This document shows positions 44,102-52,234 of a stretch of 64,000 nucleotides of DNA, piece after piece. A program made the translations under genes and the position numbers. Within the stretch, counting starts at the first letter, position 1. Every line of letters begins with the position of its first letter. Under the pieces are notes generated by a model that saw nothing but the letters and a program-made list of their open reading frames with translations, was not told the origin of the DNA and searched no databases. Source of the stretch: Flavobacterium aeripolare (lineage in GTDB: Bacteria; Bacteroidota; Bacteroidia; Flavobacteriales; Flavobacteriaceae); NCBI RefSeq assembly GCF_013294025.1, contig NZ_JABSNL010000007.1, forward strand, positions 62,001 to 126,000, written 5' to 3'.

Positions 44102-45655
44102 TTACAAATCAAATTTAATCCCTTGTGCTAGCGGTAAACTGCTACCATAGTTAATTGTATTTGTCTGACGTCTCATATATACTTTCCAAGCATCAGAACC
44201 TGATTCTCTACCACCACCTGTTTCTTTTTCTCCTCCAAAGGCACCACCAATTTCTGCACCTGAAGTACCAATATTAACATTAGCAATACCACAATCTGAA
44301 CCAGCTACTGACAAAAAGTGCTCTGCTTCTCTTAAATTATTAGTCATTATTGCCGAAGACAATCCTTGAGCAACACCATTTTGAACATCAAGTGCATTTT
44401 CTACTGTTCCAGAATATTTTAATAAATACAATACCGGAGCAAATGTTTCATGCTGTACAATTTCAAAAGTATTATCTGCTTCTGCAATTGCAGGCTGTAC
44501 ATAACAACCACTTTCATAACCTTCCCCTGAAAGCACACCACCTTCAACAAGAATTTTACCTCCTTGTGCTACAACATGCTCAAGTGCTTTGCTGTACATT
44601 GCCACTGCGTCTTTATCGATAAGTGGCCCTACGTGATTATTTTCGTCTAATGGATTTCCTATTTTTAACTGTTGGTATGCAGCAACTATCGCATCTTTTA
44701 CTTTATCATAAATACTTTCATGAATAATTAAACGACGTGTAGAAGTACAACGTTGACCTGCCGTTCCTACTGCGCCAAATACAGCACCAATAACAGTCAT
44801 TTTAATATCGGCATCTGGAGTAACGATGATCGCATTATTACCACCTAATTCAAGAAGCGATTTCCCTAAACGTCCCGCCACTGTTTGAGCTACGATTTTC
44901 CCCATTCGAGTAGAACCCGTTGCAGATATCAATGGAATGCGTTTATCAGCAGTCATCATTTCCCCTACTTTATAATCTCCGTTGATTAAACAAGAAATTC
45001 CTTCTGGTAGATTATTTTCTTTAATTACTTCAGCAATTATATTTTGACATGCAATTCCACACAAAGGTGTTTTTTCAGACGGTTTCCACACACAAACATC
45101 ACCACAAATCCATGCTAATGCCGTATTCCAAGCCCAAACTGCTACCGGAAAATTAAATGCAGAGATGATTCCTACGACTCCTAATGAGTGGTATTGCTCA
45201 TACATTCTATGTTGCGGACGCTCTGAGTGCATTGTCAAACCGTGCAACTGGCGTGATAAACCCACTGCAAAATCACATATATCAATCATCTCTTGTACCT
45301 CTCCATATCCTTCTTGCAATGATTTACCCATTTCGTACGAAACTAGTTTACCAAGTGCTTCTTTCTTTTCACGTAATTTTTCACCAAACTGTCTTACTAT
45401 CTCCCCACGCTGTGGCGCTGGCATAGTTCTAAAAGTTTTGAAAGCAGCTGTTGCAGCCTCCATCACTTTTTGGTAATCAGCTGCTGTACTTGTCGTAACT
45501 TTTGCTATCAATTGTCCGTCTACAGGAGAATAACTTTCTAGAATTGCACCATTAGAAAAGTTTTGTAATCCTGTTGATGTACCTTCATTAATCTCCTTTA
45601 TACCCAATTGAGTTAAAGCTTCTTTCATTCCGAATTGATTTGCTATTGTTATCAT
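44102..45655 (-). CDS. amaB: ALDH7-type aldehyde dehydrogenase (piperideine-6-carboxylate/aminoadipate semialdehyde)
   Basis: A 517-residue NAD-dependent dehydrogenase of the antiquitin/AmaB class. Catalytic C303 lies in GTAGQRCTSTRRL and general base E269 in LLELGGNNAII; the NAD block is FNFPVAVWAWNTALAWICGD. The GQRCTSTRR and GCIANVN-like (DCGIANVNIGTSGAEIGGAFGGEKETGGGRESGSD) blocks are those of ALDH7. Probable role: oxidation of aminoadipate semialdehyde in lysine degradation. The other genes of that pathway are not adjacent. Confidence 0.9.
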   Translation of the reverse strand: MITIANQFGMKEALTQLGIKEINEGTSTGLQNFSNGAILESYSPVDGQLIAKVTTSTAADYQKVMEAATAAFKTFRTMPAPQRGEIVRQFGEKLREKKEALGKLVSYEMGKSLQEGYGEVQEMIDICDFAVGLSRQLHGLTMHSERPQHRMYEQYHSLGVVGIISAFNFPVAVWAWNTALAWICGDVCVWKPSEKTPLCGIACQNIIAEVIKENNLPEGISCLINGDYKVGEMMTADKRIPLISATGSTRMGKIVAQTVAGRLGKSLLELGGNNAIIVTPDADIKMTVIGAVFGAVGTAGQRCTSTRRLIIHESIYDKVKDAIVAAYQQLKIGNPLDENNHVGPLIDKDAVAMYSKALEHVVAQGGKILVEGGVLSGEGYESGCYVQPAIAEADNTFEIVQHETFAPVLYLLKYSGTVENALDVQNGVAQGLSSAIMTNNLREAEHFLSVAGSDCGIANVNIGTSGAEIGGAFGGEKETGGGRESGSDAWKVYMRRQTNTINYGSSLPLAQGIKFDL

Positions 45656-45849
45656 TGTAACTTTTTTGGTTAAAATTGTTATATTTTTATGTAAATATAC
45701 TATTTCAAATGTAATTCAAAGAATCATATTCTGAAATAATACCCTCTGGTAAAGTTAAATTATTAATTGGCACAGTAATTAGCTTGTGGTTTTTTTTCTA
45801 TTCGAAAACTAATTTTACTTTTACAATTACATTTCAATACATCAAGAAA

Positions 45850-46806
45850 ATGACTATCAAAATCAGACTTACGCTTTTATTGCTACTACTTACTACACTT
45901 GGATTTTCACAAAAACAGAAGGCATCTTTTACAGTAGTACCGCTAGGTGTAAAGGGAGGCATAGACGAAAAAAACTTGTCAGCTTATTTAGTAGCTCCTT
46001 TTGGAACCACCGATTTTATAGCTCTCGATGCCGGAACAATTAATGCCGGAATAGAAAAAGCAATTGAGAAAAACACTTTTACCGCAACCGTGGAAACAGT
46101 TTTGAAACAATATATCAAAGGGTATTTTATCTCTCATGCCCATTTAGATCATGTTTCTGGGTTAATCATAAATTCACCTGCCGATGCTGCTAAAACCATT
46201 TATGCCAGTCAAAGCTGTATGCAAATGATGGAAGACCATTACTTTAATGGGGACACTTGGGCAAACTTTGGCGATGCCGGCTCCGGATACCAAATCAAAA
46301 AATACCATTTTCAGACTTTAAAAATGGCAGAAAAAACGATAATAAACAATACTACTATGACTGTTCAAGCTTTTCCGCTGAGTCATGTTAATCCTTTTGA
46401 GAGCACTGCCTTTTTAATACAGCATAAGGAAGATTATGTCCTTTATTTAGGAGATACAGGAGCAGATCGTATTGAAAAAAGCAACAAACTATCTGCACTT
46501 TGGCAAACCATTGCCCCGTTAATCAAAGAGAAAAAATTGAAAGGAATTTTTATCGAAGTTTCATTCCCAAATGAACAACCAGAGAACCAACTATACGGTC
46601 ACTTAACACCTAAATTGTTAAACGAAGAATTAGAGGCATTAAGCACATTTACAGGAAAAGAAGCATTAAAATCATTGAACATCATAGTGACGCATATGAA
46701 ACCACCTATTGAGAAGATCACTAAACTGAAACAACAGTTGTATGAATATAATCCCTTTCAGGTCCACTTAATTTACCCAGAACAAGGAGTTCAATTAGAA
46801 CTATAA
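45850..46806 (+). CDS. Exported class II 3',5'-cyclic-nucleotide phosphodiesterase (CpdP-like)
   Basis: A 318-residue metallo-beta-lactamase-fold hydrolase from the ATG at 45850, with a signal peptide (residues 1-20, ending GFSQ). The zinc motif H-A-H-L-D-H (residues 96-101) followed by VSGL is the class II phosphodiesterase signature of yeast PDE1 and Vibrio CpdP. Further metal-ligand blocks are FPLSHVNP, YLGDTGADR and IIVTHMKPP. The family hydrolyses cAMP or cGMP; export means the substrate would be periplasmic or extracellular. An upstream TTG start at 45784 would precede the signal and is rejected. Confidence 0.87.
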   Translation: MTIKIRLTLLLLLLTTLGFSQKQKASFTVVPLGVKGGIDEKNLSAYLVAPFGTTDFIALDAGTINAGIEKAIEKNTFTATVETVLKQYIKGYFISHAHLDHVSGLIINSPADAAKTIYASQSCMQMMEDHYFNGDTWANFGDAGSGYQIKKYHFQTLKMAEKTIINNTTMTVQAFPLSHVNPFESTAFLIQHKEDYVLYLGDTGADRIEKSNKLSALWQTIAPLIKEKKLKGIFIEVSFPNEQPENQLYGHLTPKLLNEELEALSTFTGKEALKSLNIIVTHMKPPIEKITKLKQQLYEYNPFQVHLIYPEQGVQLEL

Positions 46807-46863
46807 AGAAGCCTTATTAATTACGAAAGCCTTTTACATCTTCGCTAGACTAGAAAAATACAA

Positions 46864-46883
46864 CGCCCCGAGTAGTCGGGGCG
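46864..46883. repeat. GC-rich hairpin between convergent genes
   Basis: CGCCCCGA and TCGGGGCG form a perfect 8-base stem with a 4-base loop. There is no T-run directly after it on either strand, so it is either a weak terminator for the two convergent genes or a small palindromic repeat. Confidence 0.55.
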
Positions 46884-46908
46884 GAAAAAGTGTAAAAGAC
46901 AAAATAGT

Positions 46909-47442
46909 TTAAACTGTAAAACGAGGATCTGCTTCCATCACGGTACCACAATTATCACAGGTTCTCAAATCAAGTGAATTATAGAAGTGTTTAAAATGCA
47001 GCAAAAAGTCTTTCTCTATATCGTGTAATTCAAATTTCACTTCATATAGTTTATGGTTGCACGTATCGCAATGCCACAACAATCCATCTGTAAAGCCTTT
47101 GCCCATACGTTTTCTTTCGATAACTAAACCTATAGATCCTGCAGATCTTACAGGCGAATGAGGCACATTAGCAGGATGTAAATACATATCTCCAGCATTT
47201 AATTCCATCTCTTTTCTTTGACCGTCTTCCTGGATAACCACTTTAATACTACCTTCTAATTGATAGAACAATTCTTCAGTTTCATTATAATGATAGTCCT
47301 TTCGAGCATTTGGTCCCGCAACAACCATAATTATATAATCACCAGATTCATGGTAAAGATTTTTATTACCCACAGGCGGTTTTAAAAGATCTCGATTGTC
47401 TTCAATCCACTTATTAAGGTTGAAAGGTTTTGCTATTGCCAT
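46909..47442 (-). CDS. 3-Hydroxyanthranilate 3,4-dioxygenase
   Basis: A 177-residue cupin that opens the ring of 3-hydroxyanthranilate in tryptophan breakdown, giving the precursor of quinolinate. Iron ligands match the family exactly: H51 and E57 in DYHYNETEELF, and H95 in ANVPHSP. The rubredoxin-like iron site of bacterial enzymes is present (C125/C128 in CDTC and C162/C165 in CDNC). No other kynurenine-pathway gene adjoins it, although the ALDH gene 1.2 kb away is in the same direction. Confidence 0.95.
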   Translation of the reverse strand: MAIAKPFNLNKWIEDNRDLLKPPVGNKNLYHESGDYIIMVVAGPNARKDYHYNETEELFYQLEGSIKVVIQEDGQRKEMELNAGDMYLHPANVPHSPVRSAGSIGLVIERKRMGKGFTDGLLWHCDTCNHKLYEVKFELHDIEKDFLLHFKHFYNSLDLRTCDNCGTVMEADPRFTV

Positions 47443-47532
47443 GCTGTTTTTATTGTATTAATAAGTGCTAAGGTATAAAAAAGCACTAGTAATTTACGTT
47501 AATAAACCCTCAAAATAGAAAGTTTTATTGGC

Positions 47533-48606
47533 TTAATTCACTTCCTTGATTAGGTAAATGTATACTGGAAAATGATCACTATATCCGGCATCATTGTTTG
47601 AGTTCCGCTTTGGGTAGCCTTTATATTTACCTGCCGCCTGTATTAAAAATGGTTTGTTATAAATTCCTGCTTTCCAGAATTGATATTTTGTAAAATCATT
47701 GTCTATGAAAGGTTGCGTAAGCATTATTTGATCAAAAATATCCCATGAATCGCGATATGCAATTGTGCCCAAACCCCGTTTTGCCATATTTTCAAATGGA
47801 TTGTAAATCCCCATTTCACCTACGTTTTTTCTTTTCCCAATGGCACCCACAGCCTTTTTTACACTTTTATTTGTGGGTCCGTCGTTCAAATCTCCCATCG
47901 TAATTACTTTAGCTAGTGGATTGATTTTTTGCAGTGAATCAATAATTTTTTTATTCAAAGCTCCTGCAGCTTCTCTAAAAGGACTCGATCTTTTTTCACC
48001 ACCAGAACGCGACGGCCAGTGATTGACGATGATACTAATCTCCTCGCCTTCTAGAAATCCTGTGATTAACAATTGATCTCTTGTAAAGACTCTATTAGAC
48101 GTTGTGGTATCTCCCTCCATTTCAAATAATTCAGGATCTTTTTTATAGACATACAAGGGTATGTTTGCATAATCTGTGGGTCTGAAATATTTTTTCTGAT
48201 ACAGTAGCGCGACATCAATTCCTCTTTTATCAGGGGAATCAAAGTGAATAATACCATAGTCAACATCGATTAGATTAGGTTGTTTTAATAAATCCTCAAG
48301 TACTCCTCTATTCTCAATTTCGCAACAACCTATTAATGTTGGCGCATTTTTATTATTTGTAGAACCTATTTGCATGAGAACTTCACTTAAATTCTTTAGC
48401 TTTTGCTGGTACTTGCTGTTAGACCAATGCCTACCGCCTTGAGGAGTCCACTCATCATCATTTACTGCAGGATTATTTATCGTATCAAATAAGTTTTCGA
48501 GGTTGTAAAAGCCAACAGTATGAATCGAATATTTTTTTTGCTGTCCCCAAATTTCAGGACTAACGAGCAGCAGTAAAACAAATAAAAAATAGTGTAAAAA
48601 TCTCAT
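47533..48606 (-). CDS. Exported endonuclease/exonuclease/phosphatase-family protein
   Basis: A 357-residue protein from the ATG at 48606 with a signal peptide (ends EIWGQQ). EEP-fold features in order: VGFYNLENLFD (metal-binding Asn and Glu), LIGCCEIENRGVL (catalytic Glu), IIVNHWPSRSGG, VITMGDLNDGP (Asp and Asn), and the terminal GYSDHFPVYI (Asp-His pair). All catalytic residues are present. Exported EEP proteins of this kind are extracellular nucleases or phosphatases that release phosphate from DNA or lipids; which one is not decided by the sequence. Confidence 0.9.
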   Translation of the reverse strand: MRFLHYFLFVLLLLVSPEIWGQQKKYSIHTVGFYNLENLFDTINNPAVNDDEWTPQGGRHWSNSKYQQKLKNLSEVLMQIGSTNNKNAPTLIGCCEIENRGVLEDLLKQPNLIDVDYGIIHFDSPDKRGIDVALLYQKKYFRPTDYANIPLYVYKKDPELFEMEGDTTTSNRVFTRDQLLITGFLEGEEISIIVNHWPSRSGGEKRSSPFREAAGALNKKIIDSLQKINPLAKVITMGDLNDGPTNKSVKKAVGAIGKRKNVGEMGIYNPFENMAKRGLGTIAYRDSWDIFDQIMLTQPFIDNDFTKYQFWKAGIYNKPFLIQAAGKYKGYPKRNSNNDAGYSDHFPVYIYLIKEVN

Positions 48607-48779
48607 ATTCAATGATTAGAAGGACGTACAATTTACAAATACTCTTTTGATTTAAACTCATTTTTCTATCAAAATTGCCATCCTGTAGCTTTAGCTATTT
48701 ATTTTCTAATTCCTATCTTTGTTTTTAATCCTTTCAAAAGGAGTCTGAAAAATTTGAACTATACCCGTAAATTAATCCA

Positions 48780-49781
48780 ATGCAACACCATTTAAAGTGG
48801 CCCTTTCGAAAAAAATCAACCGCAATTAAATCTTTTATTTTAATCTTGCTATTTCATACCATTCCCTCACAAGCTCAAACAAAAATGATAACACCCGCTA
48901 TTTTAAAAAAAGGAGATACAATTGCCTTAGTGGCTACTGCTAGAAAAGCTACAGACGGCAGCCTAAAATCGGCTATAGACTTAGCACACAGCTGGGGACT
49001 AGAAGTCGTTGTAGGGAATTCAATAGGGCTAGATTACAATCAACTAGCAGGAACAGACGAACAAAGAGCAGCCGATTTTCAACAGCAATTAGACGACCCA
49101 AAAATTAAAGCAATTTGGTGTGTAAAAGGAGGCTACGGTACTGTAAGAATGGTTGATTTATTAGATTTTACAAAATTCAAAACACAACCAAAATGGGTAG
49201 TAGGTTTTAGTGATATAACCGTCTTGCACAACCATTTAAACACAATGGGCTACAAATCTATTCACGGCGTTATGCCAATCACTGTTGCACGCGCTACAGC
49301 TCCAGCAATTGAAAGTTTGCATGCATCCTTATTTGGACAACCATTAAGCTACACCATTCCTACAGATAAAATGAGTAGAACAGGACATGCTACAGGGCAG
49401 TTAGTAGGTGGGAATTTATCTATCTTATATAGTTTATTAGGATCGCAGTCAGCAATTGATTGCAATGATAAAATTTTATTTATCGAAGATCTTGACGAAT
49501 ACCTTTACCATATTGATCGAATGATGATGAATTTGAAACGCAATGGTTGCTTAGAAAGTGTGAAGGGAATTATTGTAGGTTCGATGACCCAAATGAAGGA
49601 CAACGATATCCCTTGGGGTAAAGATGCCACAGAAATCATTGAAGATATTACTAGTAAATATAAAATTCCTGTAATTTATAACTTTCCTGCAGGACACATT
49701 AGAGATAACCGTGCATTGATACTAGGTAGCACCATATCAATGGATGTTACTAGCACAACAAGCACAGTAGTTTTTCAATAA
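48780..49781 (+). CDS. LD-carboxypeptidase (peptidase S66)
   Basis: A 333-residue serine peptidase that cuts the L-D bond of murein tetrapeptides during cell-wall recycling. Nucleophile serine in WVVGFSDITVLHNHL; the catalytic glutamate is in ILFIEDLDEYLYHIDRM and the histidine in NFPAGHIRDNRALI. An N-terminal hydrophobic segment (residues about 17-33, ending PSQAQ) predicts export. Length is usual for the family. yraN follows after 18 bases. Confidence 0.92.
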   Translation: MQHHLKWPFRKKSTAIKSFILILLFHTIPSQAQTKMITPAILKKGDTIALVATARKATDGSLKSAIDLAHSWGLEVVVGNSIGLDYNQLAGTDEQRAADFQQQLDDPKIKAIWCVKGGYGTVRMVDLLDFTKFKTQPKWVVGFSDITVLHNHLNTMGYKSIHGVMPITVARATAPAIESLHASLFGQPLSYTIPTDKMSRTGHATGQLVGGNLSILYSLLGSQSAIDCNDKILFIEDLDEYLYHIDRMMMNLKRNGCLESVKGIIVGSMTQMKDNDIPWGKDATEIIEDITSKYKIPVIYNFPAGHIRDNRALILGSTISMDVTSTTSTVVFQ

Positions 49782-49799
49782 ACAAGAAAAAATAAAAAT

Positions 49800-50189
49800 A
49801 TGGCAGCACACAATGATCTAGGTAAATTAGGAGAAGAGTTGGCTGTCGATTTTTTAGTACAAGCAGGCTACAAAATTGTAGAAACAAACTGGACTTTTCA
49901 AAAAGCCGAAATTGATATTATAGCTAGAAAAGGCAACGTTCTAGCAGTTGTTGAAGTTAAAACGCGCTCCTCGCTCCTGTTTGGTCTACCGCAAGATTTT
50001 GTAGACTCAAAAAAAATTCAATTGTTGATTAAAGCAATCGATGCCTATGTAAATAGCAAGGATTTAGATGTCGAAGTACGATTTGATATTATAGCTATAA
50101 ACACCGATTCAAAAAAAGAAAAAAGCACTCCCGAAAACAAGAAATCATTTGTAATCGAGCATCTTATCGATGCTTTTTATCATTTTTAA
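49800..50189 (+). CDS. YraN-family putative endonuclease (UPF0102)
   Basis: A 129-residue protein of the UPF0102 family with the restriction-endonuclease-like core LGKLGEELAVDFLVQAGYKIVETNW, EIDIIARKG and VVEVKTRSS, where the E-x-K pair and the upstream aspartate would bind metal. Cytoplasmic; function is unproven in the family. It is closely coupled to the S66 peptidase gene. Confidence 0.92.
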   Translation: MAAHNDLGKLGEELAVDFLVQAGYKIVETNWTFQKAEIDIIARKGNVLAVVEVKTRSSLLFGLPQDFVDSKKIQLLIKAIDAYVNSKDLDVEVRFDIIAINTDSKKEKSTPENKKSFVIEHLIDAFYHF

Positions 50190-50210
50190 CGAGATTTATT
50201 AATGTTATAT

Positions 50211-50240
50211 TTGTAACAAAATGTTTTTTATTTATATTTG
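50211..50240 (+). promoter_or_regulatory. Promoter of the ACT-domain protein gene
   Basis: TTG (50211-50213), 19 bases, then TATATTTG (50233-50240). A second TATATTTG occurs at 50206-50213. The lower box is 68 bases before the ATG at 50309, which leaves a leader of about 60 bases. Confidence 0.6.
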
Positions 50241-50308
50241 TAGCTGTTTTTAACACAACTTGAACTAAGTTACTTACTACTACTAACTATTAAAAAACGA
50301 AATCCATT

Positions 50309-50965
50309 ATGAAAACTGTTTCTTCAATTGTAGAAAATTACATTAAAACAAAGCCGTTTTTATTGAATGCCTTATCCTTAGGAATAATCAATTTAACATC
50401 GTTATCCCGCAACATCATGTCGGAATTAGAGAGCGAATTTGGTAAAGAGGTAAAGCAAGGTGCAATCGTTATGTCATTAAAGCGTTTAACCGAAGAACTT
50501 GACTTTAGACTAAACCACAAAATCAATAAAGTAATCAAAAACATAGGTGAGATCACTGTACGCTCTGCCCTTACAGATTATACGTTTGCCGTATCAGAGA
50601 CTGTTTTACACAAACAAGCTGATTTGATTACAAATATTAATGCGCTAGCTGACGTTTTTTACACTTCTTCTCGTGGGGTAAACGAAATTAATATTGTTAT
50701 CAGCAATAGTGTTGGAGAACTGGTAGACAAGCATTTTGCAGCGGAGAAATTAATTCAAAAACTGGATAATTTAGCCTCTATTACCGTAAAGCTACCAAAA
50801 GAAAATATCGCAGTTCCTGGAATCTACTACTTCATTTTTCAACGTTTAGCTTGGGAAGGAATAATTATCAACGAGGTGATTTCGACTTCAAATGAGTTTA
50901 CTATATTAGTAAGTGAAGAACAAGTTGACGTGGCTTTTAAAGTGATAAAGGATTTAAAAAACTAA
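50309..50965 (+). CDS. HTH-like protein with C-terminal aspartokinase-type ACT domain
   Basis: A 218-residue cytoplasmic protein. The first 65 residues are helical and resemble a winged helix (LNALSLGIINLTSLSRNIMSELESEF). The C-terminal 70 residues match the second ACT domain of aspartate kinases (VPGIYYFIFQRLAWEGIIINEVISTSNEFTILVSEEQV). Similar proteins are often annotated as aspartate kinase, but there is no kinase domain here. It may be an amino-acid-responsive regulator (inference). It stands alone, with its own promoter and terminator. Confidence 0.75.
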   Translation: MKTVSSIVENYIKTKPFLLNALSLGIINLTSLSRNIMSELESEFGKEVKQGAIVMSLKRLTEELDFRLNHKINKVIKNIGEITVRSALTDYTFAVSETVLHKQADLITNINALADVFYTSSRGVNEINIVISNSVGELVDKHFAAEKLIQKLDNLASITVKLPKENIAVPGIYYFIFQRLAWEGIIINEVISTSNEFTILVSEEQVDVAFKVIKDLKN

Positions 50966-51016
50966 AGCACTTATAGTAAACACACTATCTGTTTTTACTA
51001 TTATAATTATATATAA

Positions 51017-51054
51017 GGCGTCTTAATCTCAATTGATTTAGACGCTTTTTTTTA
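51017..51054 (+). terminator. Terminator of the ACT-domain gene
   Basis: Stem GCGTCTTAATC pairing with GATTTAGACGC (one mismatch) and an 8-base T-run, about 50 bases past the stop. Confidence 0.8.
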
Positions 51055-51207
51055 AGATCTATTTTTCAGTGTTATTCTGCTCAAAACAAAGAACGGTTCT
51101 AGCCGTCTAAAAAGCAGTAAAAGGTTATAGTTAGTCGTGAATTAAGAGAACAAAAAACAATTTGTAGTATGTGATAGGGAATAAATTGTATAAATCAATC
51201 CAGCTTT

Positions 51208-52140
51208 TTATTTTCGAAAAGCTAAAGCAGTTACAGAAGTTTGTTTTTTGAAAAAATGCGAAAAGTGTGAAAGCTCGTCAAAGCCCAATGCGTATGCTAT
51301 TTCAGAGACATTCCAATCACTTTCTTTAAGTAGTAGCTTAGCCTCGATAATCAGGCGACTGCTAATAATTTCGGTAGTTGTTTTACCCGTGTTTTCTTTT
51401 AGCACTTTATTTAAATGATTTACATGAATCGATAATCGATCAGCAAAATCTTTGGCTGTCTTTAATTCTAAGCGTTGGCGCATAGAATCAATGGGATATT
51501 GTCTTTCTAATAATTCTAAAAAAAGTGAAGTAACTCTCGCCGCCGAATTATAATTGCAATACAGAGTAGCCGCTGGTTGCAGCTTTTGTCCATAGTGAAT
51601 TAACTCACTTACATAATTACGTATTAAATCGTATTTAAAGGTATAGCTTGAGTGTATTTCAGACTGTATTTTCTTAAATATCTGTTGGATTTGATTCGCT
51701 TCTTCATCTTTTATTTCGAAAACAAGCTTTTCATTAACTTGAAAGATTTGTGTCTTATCTAAGTCGAATCGACTCTTTTCTTTCATGAAAAAATCAGTGG
51801 TAAAAACGCAAAACTGTCCTGCTTGCTTATTTGTATCTTGGGAAACATAGTAACAAGCTGTTTCTGGAGCTGCAAATAACAAAGCATTTTCTTCAATCTG
51901 AATGACTTTATCTCCATATTGAACACTGCTTTTCCCTTGGATTAAAATGATTTTATAGTATACCCGACTCGCATAAGGAATCTCTGGTTTTTCTTCAAAA
52001 TTTTCAAAGAGTTCGCTAATATTGAAAACATTAAAATGACCCAATTCTTTCTTTAGTCCACCTGGTAATAAAGAGTTAGCTTCCACTTTAGCTTCGGAAG
52101 TTATAGCATTATAAAATTTATCAGTAAAGTTCAACCTCAT
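51208..52140 (-). CDS. AraC-family transcription regulator
   Basis: A 310-residue regulator from the ATG at 52140 (MRLNFTDKFYNAI). The N-terminal part (about 1-140) is a cupin-like sensory domain. The C-terminal 100 residues hold two helix-turn-helix motifs, AKDFADRLSIHVNHLNKVLKE and VSEIAYALGFDELSHFSHFFKKQT, the AraC signature. No target operon is obvious: mfd lies upstream beyond a terminator and the ACT gene is convergent. Confidence 0.9.
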   Translation of the reverse strand: MRLNFTDKFYNAITSEAKVEANSLLPGGLKKELGHFNVFNISELFENFEEKPEIPYASRVYYKIILIQGKSSVQYGDKVIQIEENALLFAAPETACYYVSQDTNKQAGQFCVFTTDFFMKEKSRFDLDKTQIFQVNEKLVFEIKDEEANQIQQIFKKIQSEIHSSYTFKYDLIRNYVSELIHYGQKLQPAATLYCNYNSAARVTSLFLELLERQYPIDSMRQRLELKTAKDFADRLSIHVNHLNKVLKENTGKTTTEIISSRLIIEAKLLLKESDWNVSEIAYALGFDELSHFSHFFKKQTSVTALAFRK

Positions 52141-52176
52141 AAAATAGCAATTTGTTAATTTCAAATATAATAATAA

Positions 52177-52211
52177 AAAAGCTTCTAACCATAATGATTA
52201 GAAGCTTTTAC
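52177..52211 (-). terminator. Terminator of mfd
   Basis: Stem AAAGCTTCTAA with TTAGAAGCTTT and one internal mismatch, between the mfd stop and the araC-type start; T-rich on the minus strand after the stem. Confidence 0.78.
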
Positions 52212-52234
52212 ATATTATGATATGAATTGCTTGT

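Noticed and set aside
46864..46883. The hairpin between the phosphodiesterase and dioxygenase genes as a strong terminator
   Set aside because: The stem is good but no T-run follows it on either strand, so it is listed only as a hairpin repeat.
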